This document shows, in pieces, positions 38,055 through 47,773 of a stretch of DNA of 64,000 nt. Numbering within the stretch: position 1 is the stretch's first letter; every line of letters starts with the position of its first letter. The DNA comes from Deefgea piscis (lineage in GTDB: Bacteria; Pseudomonadota; Gammaproteobacteria; Burkholderiales; Chitinibacteraceae), in the NCBI RefSeq assembly GCF_013284055.1, contig NZ_CP054143.1, positions 744,001-808,000 of the forward strand, written 5' to 3'. The notes under the pieces were generated by a model that saw only the letters and a program-made list of their open reading frames with translations, made no database searches and was not told where the DNA came from. The position numbers and the translations under genes are program-made.

Positions 38055-39491
38055 ATGGATAGCACTTTTTTCTGGCACGATTACGAAACCTTTGGCGCAA
38101 CGCCGCGCTTGGATCGACCCAGCCAATTTGCCGGGATTCGTACCGATAGCGAGCTCAATGAAATCGGCGAGCCGTTGATGATCTATTGCCAACCCGCCAA
38201 TGATTTTTTGCCCGATCCTTTTGCTTGCCTACTCACAGGCATTACCCCGCAAACTTGCTTGGAAAAAGGCGTCCCCGAAAATCAATTTGCCAATTTAATT
38301 GAACGCGAGTTGGCTCAACCCGGCACGATTGGCGTGGGTTACAACACCATTCGATTTGATGATGAAGTGACGCGTTATCTATTTTGGCGCAATTTAATGG
38401 ATCCCTATGCCCGCGAATGGCAGAACGATTGCTCGCGCTGGGATTTACTTGATGTAGTTCGCGCCTGCTATGCACTGCGCCCTGCCGGGATTGAATGGCC
38501 AGTGAATGACGAAGGAAAAGTCAGCTTTAAGCTTGAGCACCTAAGCCAAGCCAACCATCTGGCGCATGAGGCGGCGCATGACGCCTTATCAGACGTCAGA
38601 GCGACGATTGCTTTAGCTCGGCTGATTCGCGAAAAACAACCCCGGCTGTTTGATTTTTGCCTCGCTTTACGCAAAAAAGATCGCGTCTTTGACGAAATCA
38701 ATCTGGCCAATCCAAAGCCTTTTATTCATATCTCCGGCATGTATGGCGTTGATCGCGGCAATTTGGCTATCGTTTGGCCGCTGGCGACACATCCAAGCAA
38801 TAAAAATGAAATCATCGTTTGGGATTTAGCCTTTGATCCTAGCGAGCTATTTACGCTAGATGCGGCAACGATGCGCGAGCGAATGTTTAGCAAACAAGCC
38901 GATTTAGCCGAGGGCGTTACACGACTGCCCATCAAGACCATTCATGCCAATAAATCGCCGATTGTGGTCAGCAATTTAAAAACGCTGAGCGCCGAGCAAG
39001 CGGCCCTTTGGGGCGTTAATCTGGACGCCATTCAAACGCATGCCGCTAAGTTGGCCAATAGCCCCGATTTAAACACCATTTGGCGCGATGTTTTTAAGCG
39101 GAATAACCAAGGTGAAACCATCGATGTCGATGCCAATTTATACGGCGGCTTTGTTTCTCCGACCGATCGCCGCACTCTGAATCGCATTCGCACCCTCTCG
39201 CCAGAAAAACTCGCGCTAGAGCAAGCGCACTTTGACGACAGGCAGCTCGAAGAGTTGTTCTTCCGCTATCGCGCCCGAAACTACCCAACCAGCTTAAATG
39301 AGCAAGAAATACAGCGCTGGGATAAATGGCGTAGTGACAAATTATTTGATGGCGCGGCAGGCGCGCGGACGCTAGAAGCGTATAGCGAAGAAATTGATCG
39401 CCTTTCTGAAGATGCCGACGAGCGCGGCGAGACGATTTTAGCTGCGCTGTATGATTATGCAGAAATGATTGCGCCAGAAATAAACTATTGA
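38055..39491 (+). CDS. sbcB: Exodeoxyribonuclease I
   Basis: 3'-5' single-strand DNA exonuclease of recombination and mismatch repair. The DEDDh exonuclease starts with FFWHDYETFG (D9, E11) and has GVGYNTIRFDDEVTRYLFWRN and HDALSDVRATIALARLI (His/Asp of motif III). The SH3-like and helical C-terminal parts follow (FRYRARNYP). 478 residues match the family. A hairpin of the GATACCCAT family begins at its stop codon. Confidence 0.95.
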   Translation: MDSTFFWHDYETFGATPRLDRPSQFAGIRTDSELNEIGEPLMIYCQPANDFLPDPFACLLTGITPQTCLEKGVPENQFANLIERELAQPGTIGVGYNTIRFDDEVTRYLFWRNLMDPYAREWQNDCSRWDLLDVVRACYALRPAGIEWPVNDEGKVSFKLEHLSQANHLAHEAAHDALSDVRATIALARLIREKQPRLFDFCLALRKKDRVFDEINLANPKPFIHISGMYGVDRGNLAIVWPLATHPSNKNEIIVWDLAFDPSELFTLDAATMRERMFSKQADLAEGVTRLPIKTIHANKSPIVVSNLKTLSAEQAALWGVNLDAIQTHAAKLANSPDLNTIWRDVFKRNNQGETIDVDANLYGGFVSPTDRRTLNRIRTLSPEKLALEQAHFDDRQLEELFFRYRARNYPTSLNEQEIQRWDKWRSDKLFDGAAGARTLEAYSEEIDRLSEDADERGETILAALYDYAEMIAPEINY

Positions 39492-39541
39492 TGTATTGGC
39501 CTGTAGCTTATATTTCTATTTAAATACAGGCCGATACCCAT
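39491..39541 (+). repeat. GATACCCAT-family hairpin, copy D
   Basis: ATGTATT at one end and GATACCCAT at the other, with perfect inner arms GGCCTGTA/TACAGGCC (39498-39505 and 39525-39532). It begins on the last base of the sbcB stop and likely serves as its transcript end. Confidence 0.7.
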
Positions 39542-39553
39542 AAATAATCCCTT

Positions 39554-39784
39554 ATGGTTGCCGCAATGAGCCCAATTCTTAAACAAAAAATACGCCAAGT
39601 TTGTGAGCAAAAAATCGCGGCAAAAGGCGGCAATGTGGGCTTATCTTTTTATGCTTTTTTCGCCAATAAAAACACGCATCCCGCCTTATTGATGGAGGCC
39701 GCCACGTGCTGGATTCAAACGCATCAGCTCGATCATTTTGAAAAAGCCAGCAAAATTAAAGCGCTGGTTGATGCGCAAGATTGA
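39554..39784 (+). CDS. Small hypothetical protein
   Basis: 76 residues, unrecognised. Basic N-terminus (KQKIRQVCEQKIAAKGG) and two helices (THPALLMEAATCWIQTHQ, HFEKASKIKALVD). Two ATG codons (39554, 39566) are possible; neither has a clear ribosome binding site. It follows sbcB across the repeat. Codon use resembles the neighbours, which supports a real gene. Confidence 0.55.
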   Translation: MVAAMSPILKQKIRQVCEQKIAAKGGNVGLSFYAFFANKNTHPALLMEAATCWIQTHQLDHFEKASKIKALVDAQD

Positions 39785-39870
39785 CGTTGAATGACTGCTA
39801 TTTTAAAAAATCATTTCAATGGCGACTGCCGTATCGCGATTGGCAGCGTACGACATCCTTGCCAGCCTAT

Positions 39871-42800
39871 TTAGGCTGGCGATGGTTTCATGCCCCATTT
39901 TTCGACTATTTTTTTCAAATCTTCGATCTTGACTGGTTTCGAGAGAAAATCATTCATCCCCACTGCGTAGCAATGGCGGACATCTTCAGCAAACGCATTA
40001 GCGGTCAGCGCGACAATTGGAATACTTCGCTTTTCATTATCGAGTGCGCGAATCGCCTCGGTCGCAGCAAAACCGTCCATTTCTGGCATTTGGCAATCCA
40101 TAAACAGTAAGTCGTAATTATTTTGTTGGACGGCATTGAGTGCCTCACGACCATCGGCGACCACGTCAACCCGGCAACCGATTTTCTCCAGCATCAATAC
40201 CGCAATTTTTTGATTAATTTGATTGTCCTCTGCGAGCAAAACATAAGTTTTATGCTGCATCTCAGCAATATGATGCACCGTAACCAATGCCCTTTCATCC
40301 TCGGGCCTTTGCTGCAAATTGAGCACTTCGTTTAAACACGCATGTAATTGCGCAGTACGAATCGGTTTACTTAAAAATGCGGCAAACCCGATTTCTTTCG
40401 CCAAGGCCGCTTGCCCTTGCTGGCTTACTGCGGTTAATAGTACCAGCGGTAGGCTGCTATCCAACTGTCGAATGGCGCGCCCCAAGTCTAAGTTATCCAA
40501 AATGGCGACGATAAAATCGGACTGAGTGGCAACCCGAGCGAGTACGGCAGCTTCATCGGCAAACACCTCAACGACTAAACCCATACTTTGCAATTGCAAA
40601 CTGAGCAACTCGCGATTAATCGCAACATGCTCCAACAGCAAAACCCGTCGCCCCTGAATGATGGGGGCCAAGCTTGGTTGGCCACCATCACGTTCGGCCA
40701 CATCGAGTAACAGATTAAATGAGAAAATAGCCCCCGCACCAAGCTGGCTCTTTACCTCAATCTGACCGCCCATAATCTCGCATAAGCGCTTACAAATAGA
40801 CAATCCCAAGCCGGTACCACCGAATTGTCGCGTCGTGGATGAGTCGGCCTGAGTAAAGGGCTGAAATAATTTAAGCTGCACTTCCGGCGCAATACCCACA
40901 CCAGTATCTGAGATCGCAATATAGAGCCGATATTGCCGCTCATTAACTTGCTCGGCATGAACTCTGGCGAGCACTTCACCTTGCGCGGTAAATTTAATGG
41001 CGTTATTCAGCAAATTAAGCATAATTTGTCGAATGCGCGCCGGGTCACCGCGCAATCGCCAGGGCGTAGAAGGATCAATCAAGCATGCCATCGCTAGATT
41101 TTTTTCTGCGGCTTTCGCCGAAACCAAATCAAATGAATCTTCTAAAGTGCAGCGAACGTCAAAGTCGATCTGCTCAATTTCTAATTTACCGGCTTCAATT
41201 TTTGAAAAATCGAGTAAATCATTAATTTGGCACAGCAATAAATCACCGCCGGAATGAATCGCAGCCAAAAATTCATGTTGCTGACGATTTAATTCGGTAT
41301 CGGCCAATAGCGATGAGAAACCTAAAATAGCATTCAGTGGCGTTCTAATTTCATGGCTCATATTGGCCAAAAATGCACTCTTCGCTTGATTGGCTAATTC
41401 GGCGACATGTAGTGCTTCTGATAATTCATTTTCGATTTGTTTTCGTGCCGTTAAATCCATAATAATGGCGCCAAAATACACTGCGCCATTAAATTCCCAA
41501 GCCGATAGCGAACACACAATGGGAAATTCATCCCCCTGCCGATGTAATGCCAATAATTCTGCTTGATGTGCAAACCCAATTTCACTGCCCACCCTAGCAT
41601 TGGCAGCAAACATTGCTTGATAAATTGCTCGGTCTGCTGGCGAAATCAGTATTAATAAATTCTCACCGAGTATTTCTTCTTTACCATAGGCAAATAATTT
41701 TTCGGCACTGGCGTTAAATGACAAAATTCGCCCGGAGGCGTCAGTAACAATAATGGCCTCACCTGCGGTATCGACCAATGAACTAAATTTGGCCTCAGAT
41801 TCTCGCAACGAAGCGGCCATTGTTTTTGCTAAGCGCATCGCTTTATGATTACTCAGCAATAATGTGCGCAATAATGCAAACAATAAAACACTCACCAGCA
41901 AACCACCCATCAAAATATTTCTTTCATTTTGATAGCCAACAGCAGCAACAAACGCCTTACTCGGCGCTAGTTGTAATGTCCATTGGTGATTAGGTAAATT
42001 CAATGTAAATACCTGCTGGCGTAAATCTGAATCGCCCAAAGCCGGTATTGTCTGATTTGCGAACATCAACGCCTTAGGGTTCGTGCTAACGCCATCAAAC
42101 AACTGGATATTGAACTGTTGTAATCCTTGTCCTAGGGTGGCCAAGGTCCAATCTTTCATCCGAAATGGGCTGGCAATCACGCCACGAAAAGCAGCTTGCC
42201 GTTGCGCCACGGTACTCGTCGGCATCGCTCGCTGAAATAGCGGCACCATTAAGATGCTGCCGTTTTGTTGATCTTGCTGCGTTTCTTGTCGCAACTTAAT
42301 TTTGCCAGTGAGCGTCGGCTGGCCGGTATCCCGAGCCAACTCAATAGCACGACGTCTTACCGTTTCAGAGTACAAATCAAAACCGATTGCACGTTGGTTT
42401 CGCCAATTACCGGGTTCCAGATAGGTGACTGGAGTGTAGATTTCTCGTTCTCCTGCCGGTTGAATTTGGAAGTTTGGTCTGATTTTTTGCTGCGTTTTTT
42501 CAAACTGCGATTTTTGCGCCGCGCCACGTAGATATGCGGCATAGCTAATTCCCTGCACGCCCGGTAGGCGCTGTTGTATAAATAGGTGCTCGATATACTG
42601 ATGCCACTCTTCGGGGCTAGTAATATCTTTAATGGCAAACAAGCCATTCACACTGAGCAAAATGTGCTCATAGATTTTAATTCTTTCATTGATCCGCTCG
42701 GCCAATTCATGTGCTTGACGATTAAATTGCAATTGATTTTGTTCTCGCCGACTTTTTTGCGCCTGATCCCAAGCGGTAATGGTCAAAGCAATGCCAATCA

Positions 42801-43758
42801 ACAACACCAACCAAGGCATTAAATCTTTAGCTTCAACGCGATGGCTCAGTGCGAGTTGTTGGCGCTCATTCAAATCTGCCGCTAAGGCCAATCCAATGAC
42901 ACACCAAACTGCGACAAAGCTATCCAATGAAATCAGCGCACTATTTAAATCCTGTGCGGCAAACGGCCCACGCCCTTGTAAAGTGGCCCAAATGGCCACA
43001 GAAACCACCACAAATACACAGCTAGTAACGCCTCGCCCCTGATCATGCCAAGCCGCCCAAGCGATTGGTGGCAATAATAAAAGCAGCAATAAAGGGGAGC
43101 TTTGTGCAAAAAAAGGCGCAAAAACAATGGCTAATAACAGCGCCAAAGTAGCAAAAAACGCAATAATCATACTGAGTTTGGGGAATGGTTTTCGCTCTAA
43201 CGCTGCTGACCAGCAGCATAAAATCAAGGGCGTCATGACCAAAATCCCACAAACATCGCCCATCCACCATGTACTGAACACATTCATCCAAGCTGCGGCA
43301 GGTAGCACGCCACCCCAGATTAAGCTCAAACAACCGATCAGGGCGCTACAGAGTGCGGCTAGCAATGCAATCAAGACCAAACGAAACACATTTTGAAATC
43401 GCGCTAATAATTGAGCATGCCCAATCCAGCGTTCAATCAGAATCGCCCCCACTAAAGCTTCCAGCGTGTTGCCTACCCCAATCGCGGCGCAGACTAAAAT
43501 GCTTTGTGAATTGATCGGTAAATTTTGCGCCCACAGATTGGCGAGATTGGCGGCGAATGCCGCGATAACAAGGAAGGGTATTGAGCGATAGCCGATGAGG
43601 ATGATGCCCGCGACAGCAATACCTGCTGGTGGCCAAATAGGTGAAACACTCGTCGCGGCAAATGCCAGATGCAAACTGTATTTGGCCACCACAAAATACA
43701 GCAATCCAAATAGGCAACTCGGCAAGTAAGCAGGCAAAAAGGCAAACGGATGACGCAT
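39871..43758 (-). CDS. MASE1-CHASE-PAS hybrid sensor histidine kinase with two receivers
   Basis: 1295-residue inner-membrane sensor. MASE1 (about 1-310) has eight or so membrane segments and begins with VAKYSLHLAFAATSVSPIWPPAGIA. A CHASE domain (about 350-600, with GVQGISYAAY and VTYLEPGNWRN) is closed by a membrane helix. Then come PAS (about 650-770), HisKA with H802 in NMSHEIRTPL, and HATPase (DTGVGI, GGTGLGLSI). Receiver 1 (about 1040-1145) is degenerate: its acidic pair is LEH and its Asp candidate D1088. Receiver 2 (about 1170-1290) is intact with D1221 in FMDCQMPEMDG. No Hpt domain is present, so an external phosphotransfer partner is expected. No cognate output gene is adjacent. Confidence 0.9.
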   Translation of the reverse strand: MRHPFAFLPAYLPSCLFGLLYFVVAKYSLHLAFAATSVSPIWPPAGIAVAGIILIGYRSIPFLVIAAFAANLANLWAQNLPINSQSILVCAAIGVGNTLEALVGAILIERWIGHAQLLARFQNVFRLVLIALLAALCSALIGCLSLIWGGVLPAAAWMNVFSTWWMGDVCGILVMTPLILCCWSAALERKPFPKLSMIIAFFATLALLLAIVFAPFFAQSSPLLLLLLLPPIAWAAWHDQGRGVTSCVFVVVSVAIWATLQGRGPFAAQDLNSALISLDSFVAVWCVIGLALAADLNERQQLALSHRVEAKDLMPWLVLLIGIALTITAWDQAQKSRREQNQLQFNRQAHELAERINERIKIYEHILLSVNGLFAIKDITSPEEWHQYIEHLFIQQRLPGVQGISYAAYLRGAAQKSQFEKTQQKIRPNFQIQPAGEREIYTPVTYLEPGNWRNQRAIGFDLYSETVRRRAIELARDTGQPTLTGKIKLRQETQQDQQNGSILMVPLFQRAMPTSTVAQRQAAFRGVIASPFRMKDWTLATLGQGLQQFNIQLFDGVSTNPKALMFANQTIPALGDSDLRQQVFTLNLPNHQWTLQLAPSKAFVAAVGYQNERNILMGGLLVSVLLFALLRTLLLSNHKAMRLAKTMAASLRESEAKFSSLVDTAGEAIIVTDASGRILSFNASAEKLFAYGKEEILGENLLILISPADRAIYQAMFAANARVGSEIGFAHQAELLALHRQGDEFPIVCSLSAWEFNGAVYFGAIIMDLTARKQIENELSEALHVAELANQAKSAFLANMSHEIRTPLNAILGFSSLLADTELNRQQHEFLAAIHSGGDLLLCQINDLLDFSKIEAGKLEIEQIDFDVRCTLEDSFDLVSAKAAEKNLAMACLIDPSTPWRLRGDPARIRQIMLNLLNNAIKFTAQGEVLARVHAEQVNERQYRLYIAISDTGVGIAPEVQLKLFQPFTQADSSTTRQFGGTGLGLSICKRLCEIMGGQIEVKSQLGAGAIFSFNLLLDVAERDGGQPSLAPIIQGRRVLLLEHVAINRELLSLQLQSMGLVVEVFADEAAVLARVATQSDFIVAILDNLDLGRAIRQLDSSLPLVLLTAVSQQGQAALAKEIGFAAFLSKPIRTAQLHACLNEVLNLQQRPEDERALVTVHHIAEMQHKTYVLLAEDNQINQKIAVLMLEKIGCRVDVVADGREALNAVQQNNYDLLFMDCQMPEMDGFAATEAIRALDNEKRSIPIVALTANAFAEDVRHCYAVGMNDFLSKPVKIEDLKKIVEKWGMKPSPA

Positions 43759-43858
43759 CCTATAGGTACCTATTGAGTGAAATCCTTACGTATCATTCAA
43801 TATAGCCAACAAAACAATCAGATAGCGTCATTTAATTGTCAAGAAAAACAAAATACCT

Positions 43859-44473
43859 TTAACTCATAACTAAGCTGCCAGCTAAAAACAACATCGTGCC
43901 GCCGGTAATGCCATCAATCCATTGCCAAGCAATAGGGCGCGACAAATATCTGGACAATGCTTGTGCCGCAAAACCCAATACCGAAAACCACAACAGCGAC
44001 GCAGTAGCAGCACCTAAAATAAAACTCGGCTGCATTGGCAGCGGATAACTACCGCCAATTGAACCCAATAGCACAACGGTATCAAGATACACGTGTGGAT
44101 TAAGTAGAGAAATCGCCATAATCGTCAATAAAGCACGCAGAGCGCTCACGGCCTCGGGCTGGACCTCAACCTGTAAAGTATTGCGGCGTAACATCGCCGC
44201 CCAACTGCGCAAGCCATAGCACAACAAAAAAGCGGCGCCGCCCCAGCGAGCAATCGACATCAAGATGGGCGATGATTGCACCAAAACACCCATCCCCAGC
44301 ACGCCCGCAGTAATGAGTAAGCCATCCAGGGTGATACACACCGCCAAGGTCAGCAATAAATGCTGTTTTTGAATTCCCATTTTCAGTACATAGGCATTTT
44401 GTGCTCCAATCGCCATAATCAGCGCGGCACATAAACCCAAGGCCTTAGTAAATACCACCAGATCAAACACCAT
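43859..44473 (-). CDS. argO: LysE/ArgO family amino acid exporter
   Basis: 204-residue inner-membrane exporter of arginine or lysine analogues. Six hydrophobic segments are visible; the family signature is GLCAALIMAIGAQNAYVLKMG near the start and NPHVYLDTVVLLGSIG in the middle. The start MVFDLVVF at 44473 has GAGGTG upstream, so a frame extension to 44518 is rejected. It is divergent from the ArgP gene, the classic pair in which ArgP activates argO. Confidence 0.9.
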   Translation of the reverse strand: MVFDLVVFTKALGLCAALIMAIGAQNAYVLKMGIQKQHLLLTLAVCITLDGLLITAGVLGMGVLVQSSPILMSIARWGGAAFLLCYGLRSWAAMLRRNTLQVEVQPEAVSALRALLTIMAISLLNPHVYLDTVVLLGSIGGSYPLPMQPSFILGAATASLLWFSVLGFAAQALSRYLSRPIAWQWIDGITGGTMLFLAGSLVMS

Positions 44474-44580
44474 AGAACACCTCTTCAATGAGGTTTCCAT
44501 TGTCATGCGAGAATACAATTAATTAAATATGATTTATTATTTCTAAGTAATCATTAAAATTTCTTAATAAATGGACTGCA

Positions 44581-45483
44581 ATGCTCGATACCCATAAAGG
44601 CGAGGCGCTATTGGCAGTGATCGATAGCGGTAGCTTTGAACAAGCCGCCAAATCGCTACACCTCACACCATCAGCTGTTTCCCAGCGAGTCAGCGCGCTA
44701 GAAAGCCAGCTTGGCACACCACTCTTAATTCGCACCCGCCCTTGCCGCGCAACACGCGCCGGTCAGCGTTTGCTGCAATACCTACGGCGCAGCCAGTTTT
44801 TAGAGCATGAGTTTTTAGCTGAACTTGAGCATGAACAGCAGCATTTTTTGCCGGTACCGATGGTGGTCAACCACGATACCCTCGCCACTTGGTTATTACC
44901 CGCTTTGAGCCAGTTTTTGCAAGATGAGCAACTATTACTCGATATTAGCTTGGACGACCAAGACCATACTTATACCCAGCTAGAGAGTGGACATGCCTTA
45001 GTGGGGATTTCTAGCGAATCGGAAGCATTACGAGGCTGCCGTGCTCAAGCTCTCGGCATTATGCGTTATCGCTTATTGGCGCACCCTGACTTTGCCAGCC
45101 GGTATTTTCCACAAGGCTTGCAACGTGAAGCCGCGCGCCGCGCGCCATTGATGGTTTTTAATCGTAAAGATGCGCTGCAAAGTAACTTCTTATTGCGAAC
45201 GCTCGGACTACCTAGCACCCATCTTAATTGTCATTTCGTGCCATCGAGCGAAGCATTTTTACAAGCCATTGAATTGGGTTTGGGCTATGGCATGGTGCCC
45301 GAAATACAATACCAGCCAGCTACGGGCCAGCGTCAGCTGATTGATCTGGCGCCAAGCCAGCCTACCGATATCATGCTGTATTGGCATTGCTGGCAAGTGC
45401 AATCCCCCAAACTAGAGCGGCTCAGTCAAGCAGTGATCCAAGCAGCCAAGCAAGCGCTATTACCATTAGCAACCGAGGGTTAA
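44581..45483 (+). CDS. argP: LysR family regulator ArgP
   Basis: 300-residue activator of the divergent exporter. The N-terminal helix-turn-helix (about 1-62) contains EALLAVIDSGSFEQAAKSLH and LTPSAVSQRVSALE; the effector domain follows. Length and the initial MLDTHKGEALLAVI resemble ArgP/IciA (LysG). The 107-base divergent gap is AT-rich and should hold the operator, but I cannot define it. Confidence 0.9.
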   Translation: MLDTHKGEALLAVIDSGSFEQAAKSLHLTPSAVSQRVSALESQLGTPLLIRTRPCRATRAGQRLLQYLRRSQFLEHEFLAELEHEQQHFLPVPMVVNHDTLATWLLPALSQFLQDEQLLLDISLDDQDHTYTQLESGHALVGISSESEALRGCRAQALGIMRYRLLAHPDFASRYFPQGLQREAARRAPLMVFNRKDALQSNFLLRTLGLPSTHLNCHFVPSSEAFLQAIELGLGYGMVPEIQYQPATGQRQLIDLAPSQPTDIMLYWHCWQVQSPKLERLSQAVIQAAKQALLPLATEG

Positions 45484-45493
45484 GCTCAAACAA

Positions 45494-45520
45494 AAAAAAA
45501 CCCGCACTAGCGGGTTTTTT
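45494..45520. terminator. Bidirectional terminator between argP and rplS
   Basis: AAACCCGC/GCGGGTTT with a short ACTA loop, with an A run on one side and a T run on the other. It serves argP (+) and the rpsP-rplS operon (-). Confidence 0.9.
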
Positions 45521-45568
45521 TCTGCGCTACGCAGGGTAGCTGGCACTTGCGTCGTTCTGAAAAAGCAA

Positions 45569-45949
45569 TTAAGCCTTAGCAGCAACCACTTTACGTGCTG
45601 GCAATTTTTCCTTAATACGTGCAGATTTACCTGAACGATCACGGAGGTAATACAATTTAGCGCGACGAACATCACCACGGCGCTTAACTTCAACTGAAGC
45701 TACGAGTGGAGAGTAAGTTTGGAATGTACGTTCAACGCCCATACCAGAAGAAATCTTACGCACGATAAAGGCGCTGTTCAGACCACGGTTACGTTTAGCA
45801 ATAACAATGCCTTCGTAAGCCTGTAGACGTTCACGAGTACCCTCTTTCACTTTTACGCTAACGATAACGGTATCGCCAGGTGCAAAATCAGGGATTACTT
45901 TGTTCAAACGAGCAATTTCTTCTTGCTCAAGTTGTTGTAACAAATTCAT
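45569..45949 (-). CDS. rplS: 50S ribosomal protein L19
   Basis: 126 residues, starting [15 protein letters not shown], with [16 protein letters not shown] and [16 protein letters not shown], typical of L19. Last gene of rpsP-rimM-trmD-rplS. Confidence 0.97.
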   Translation of the reverse strand: MNLLQQLEQEEIARLNKVIPDFAPGDTVIVSVKVKEGTRERLQAYEGIVIAKRNRGLNSAFIVRKISSGMGVERTFQTYSPLVASVEVKRRGDVRRAKLYYLRDRSGKSARIKEKLPARKVVAAKA

Positions 45950-45993
45950 TGGATACTACTCCGTATGTGAAACCGTACCTTCCACGCAATGGT

Positions 45994-46755
45994 TTAATCC
46001 ATTGAGCTTGCTGAATATTCAGTTTTGAATTCAGCCAGAAGACGAGCTTCCTCTTTAGTTAACTGACGACCTTGCAACAAATCTGGGCGGCGTAACCAAG
46101 TACGCCCCAAAGACTGCTTTAGGCGCCAGCGCCTTATTGCGGCATGATTGCCTGACATCAAGACATCAGGAACGATCATATCGCGATAATTTTCGGGACG
46201 GGTGTAATGCGGACAATCCAGCAACCCATCCACAAATGAATCTTCCACCGCACTGGCCGCGGTATTTAATACCCCCGGTATCAGGCGTGATACGGCGTCG
46301 ATTAAGATCATCGCGGGCAATTCACCACCCGATAATACATAATCACCAACCGAAATTTCTTCGTCGACTTGCGATTGAATCACTCGCTCATCAACGCCTT
46401 CATAACGCCCACATAACAAAACTAAACCCGGCATTTGCGCCAAAGCTTCGGCCTTTTTATGCGTTAGCGGTGCACCTTGCGGTGACAAATAAACCGTATG
46501 CGGCACGACACCTAATTCACGCTGACGTTGCTTTGCAGCAGTCAACGCTTCATCCAAAGGTGCAGCAAACATCACCATGCCAGGACCACCGCCGAAGGGG
46601 CGATCATCAACGCGATGGTAATTATCCGTCGTGTAGTCACGCGGATTCCATGTTGTTAATCCGATTAAATTTAATTCTACCGCGCGCCGAGTTACCCCAT
46701 GCGCACTGATGGCATCAAACATTTCCGGAAATAAAGTAACAACATCAAATTGCAT
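45994..46755 (-). CDS. trmD: tRNA (guanine-N1)-methyltransferase
   Basis: SPOUT-class enzyme making m1G37 in tRNAs, preventing frameshifts. 253 residues, with [26 protein letters not shown], the knot motif [13 protein letters not shown] and [15 protein letters not shown]-terminal helices complete the family length. It lies 32 bases after rimM. Confidence 0.97.
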   Translation of the reverse strand: MQFDVVTLFPEMFDAISAHGVTRRAVELNLIGLTTWNPRDYTTDNYHRVDDRPFGGGPGMVMFAAPLDEALTAAKQRQRELGVVPHTVYLSPQGAPLTHKKAEALAQMPGLVLLCGRYEGVDERVIQSQVDEEISVGDYVLSGGELPAMILIDAVSRLIPGVLNTAASAVEDSFVDGLLDCPHYTRPENYRDMIVPDVLMSGNHAAIRRWRLKQSLGRTWLRRPDLLQGRQLTKEEARLLAEFKTEYSASSMD

Positions 46756-46787
46756 GCAAACCTAAGCACCGTGCCATGGGATGAGGA

Positions 46788-47330
46788 TTAATAATCCAAA
46801 CCCCAGTCCACGCGCATCACACGCGTCTCAAGATTGACATCCAGCACAACGTGTCCAACAAAAGGCACAAGGCGTTCTGTTGTTTCATCTTTTACAACGA
46901 TGACATCGTTTGCGCCAGTTTCAAACAGCTTCTCAATGACGCCCAAGCGCTCGCCTTGCTCATTGAATACTGCCAAGCCAATTAAATCAGCCCAATAGTA
47001 TTCACCTTCTCCGGCGGCAGGCATGCTGCTACGCGGAATCGAAATTTCGCAGCCTTTGAGTGCAAATGCCGCATCACGGTCATTTACGCCTTCAAGCTTG
47101 GCGCCTAATTTCTTAGGTTGCACATGCGAATCAACGACTTTATAAGCACGGAAAACACCGTTTCGCCCTAGCCACCAGACTTTGTAGTCCAGCAAACTAT
47201 CAGCATGTTCGGTATCCGCGACGAGGCTAATCCAGCCTTGAATGCCAAAAGCCCCGTTCACATAGCCCATCGATACCAAATCATTGGGTATCTCAGTAGC
47301 AGAGTGCGAGGCCTTAAGATTGTTTGACAC
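46788..47330 (-). CDS. rimM: Ribosome maturation factor RimM
   Basis: 180 residues, a 30S maturation factor that binds S19. VSMGYVNGAFGIQGWISLV at the start, ALKGCEISIPRSSMP and the PRC-barrel YYWADLIGLAVFNEQGERLG are seen. It begins three bases after the rpsP stop. Confidence 0.96.
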   Translation of the reverse strand: MSNNLKASHSATEIPNDLVSMGYVNGAFGIQGWISLVADTEHADSLLDYKVWWLGRNGVFRAYKVVDSHVQPKKLGAKLEGVNDRDAAFALKGCEISIPRSSMPAAGEGEYYWADLIGLAVFNEQGERLGVIEKLFETGANDVIVVKDETTERLVPFVGHVVLDVNLETRVMRVDWGLDY

Positions 47331-47333
47331 TGA

Positions 47334-47576
47334 TTACTTAGCTGCGTTTTTGATCAAACGAGCAACAGTATCTGAAGGCTGAGCGCCAACACCTAACCAG
47401 TAAGTTAGACGATCTTGAGTCAAACGAACGGCTTCTTCAGCACCGCGAGCTTGAGGATTGTAGAAACCTACGCGCTCGATGAAACGACCATCGCGGCGGT
47501 TGCGCGAATCAGTCACAACGATGTTGTAGAACGGGCGATCTTTTGCGCCACCACGAGCTAGACGAATCACGACCAT
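47334..47576 (-). CDS. rpsP: 30S ribosomal protein S16
   Basis: 80 residues, [20 protein letters not shown] onward, with [12 protein letters not shown]. The ATG at 47576 is chosen over an in-frame TTG at 47588. First gene of the rpsP-rimM-trmD-rplS operon. Confidence 0.97.
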   Translation of the reverse strand: MVVIRLARGGAKDRPFYNIVVTDSRNRRDGRFIERVGFYNPQARGAEEAVRLTQDRLTYWLGVGAQPSDTVARLIKNAAK

Positions 47577-47716
47577 AATAAAACCCAATATTGGTAATTA
47601 GCAGAAAGGCGGCGATTCTGCCAGAAATCGGCGTTCACCGCAAGGTCGAGCAGAGATTATGTTCTAAACGGCAATAGTGAATTGCTGTAGCACCGCGGCT
47701 TTAAAACAACTACCGG

Positions 47717-47769
47717 ATGGGTATCAAACCGAAGCCTCAATAAAGCAAGGGCTACAACTAGATACCCAT
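47717..47769. repeat. GATACCCAT-family hairpin, copy B
   Basis: Perfect 9-bp ends ATGGGTATC/GATACCCAT (47717-47725, 47761-47769), with GGCTACAACTA before the right end as in copies A and C. It lies four bases after the ffh stop and upstream of rpsP. Confidence 0.75.
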
Positions 47770-47773
47770 AAAT

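Noticed and set aside
44588-44596. GATACCCAT within the first codons of argP, and similar motifs at 29331, 51600 and 6452
   Set aside because: These are single arms without a partner, mostly in coding sequence, so not counted in the hairpin family.
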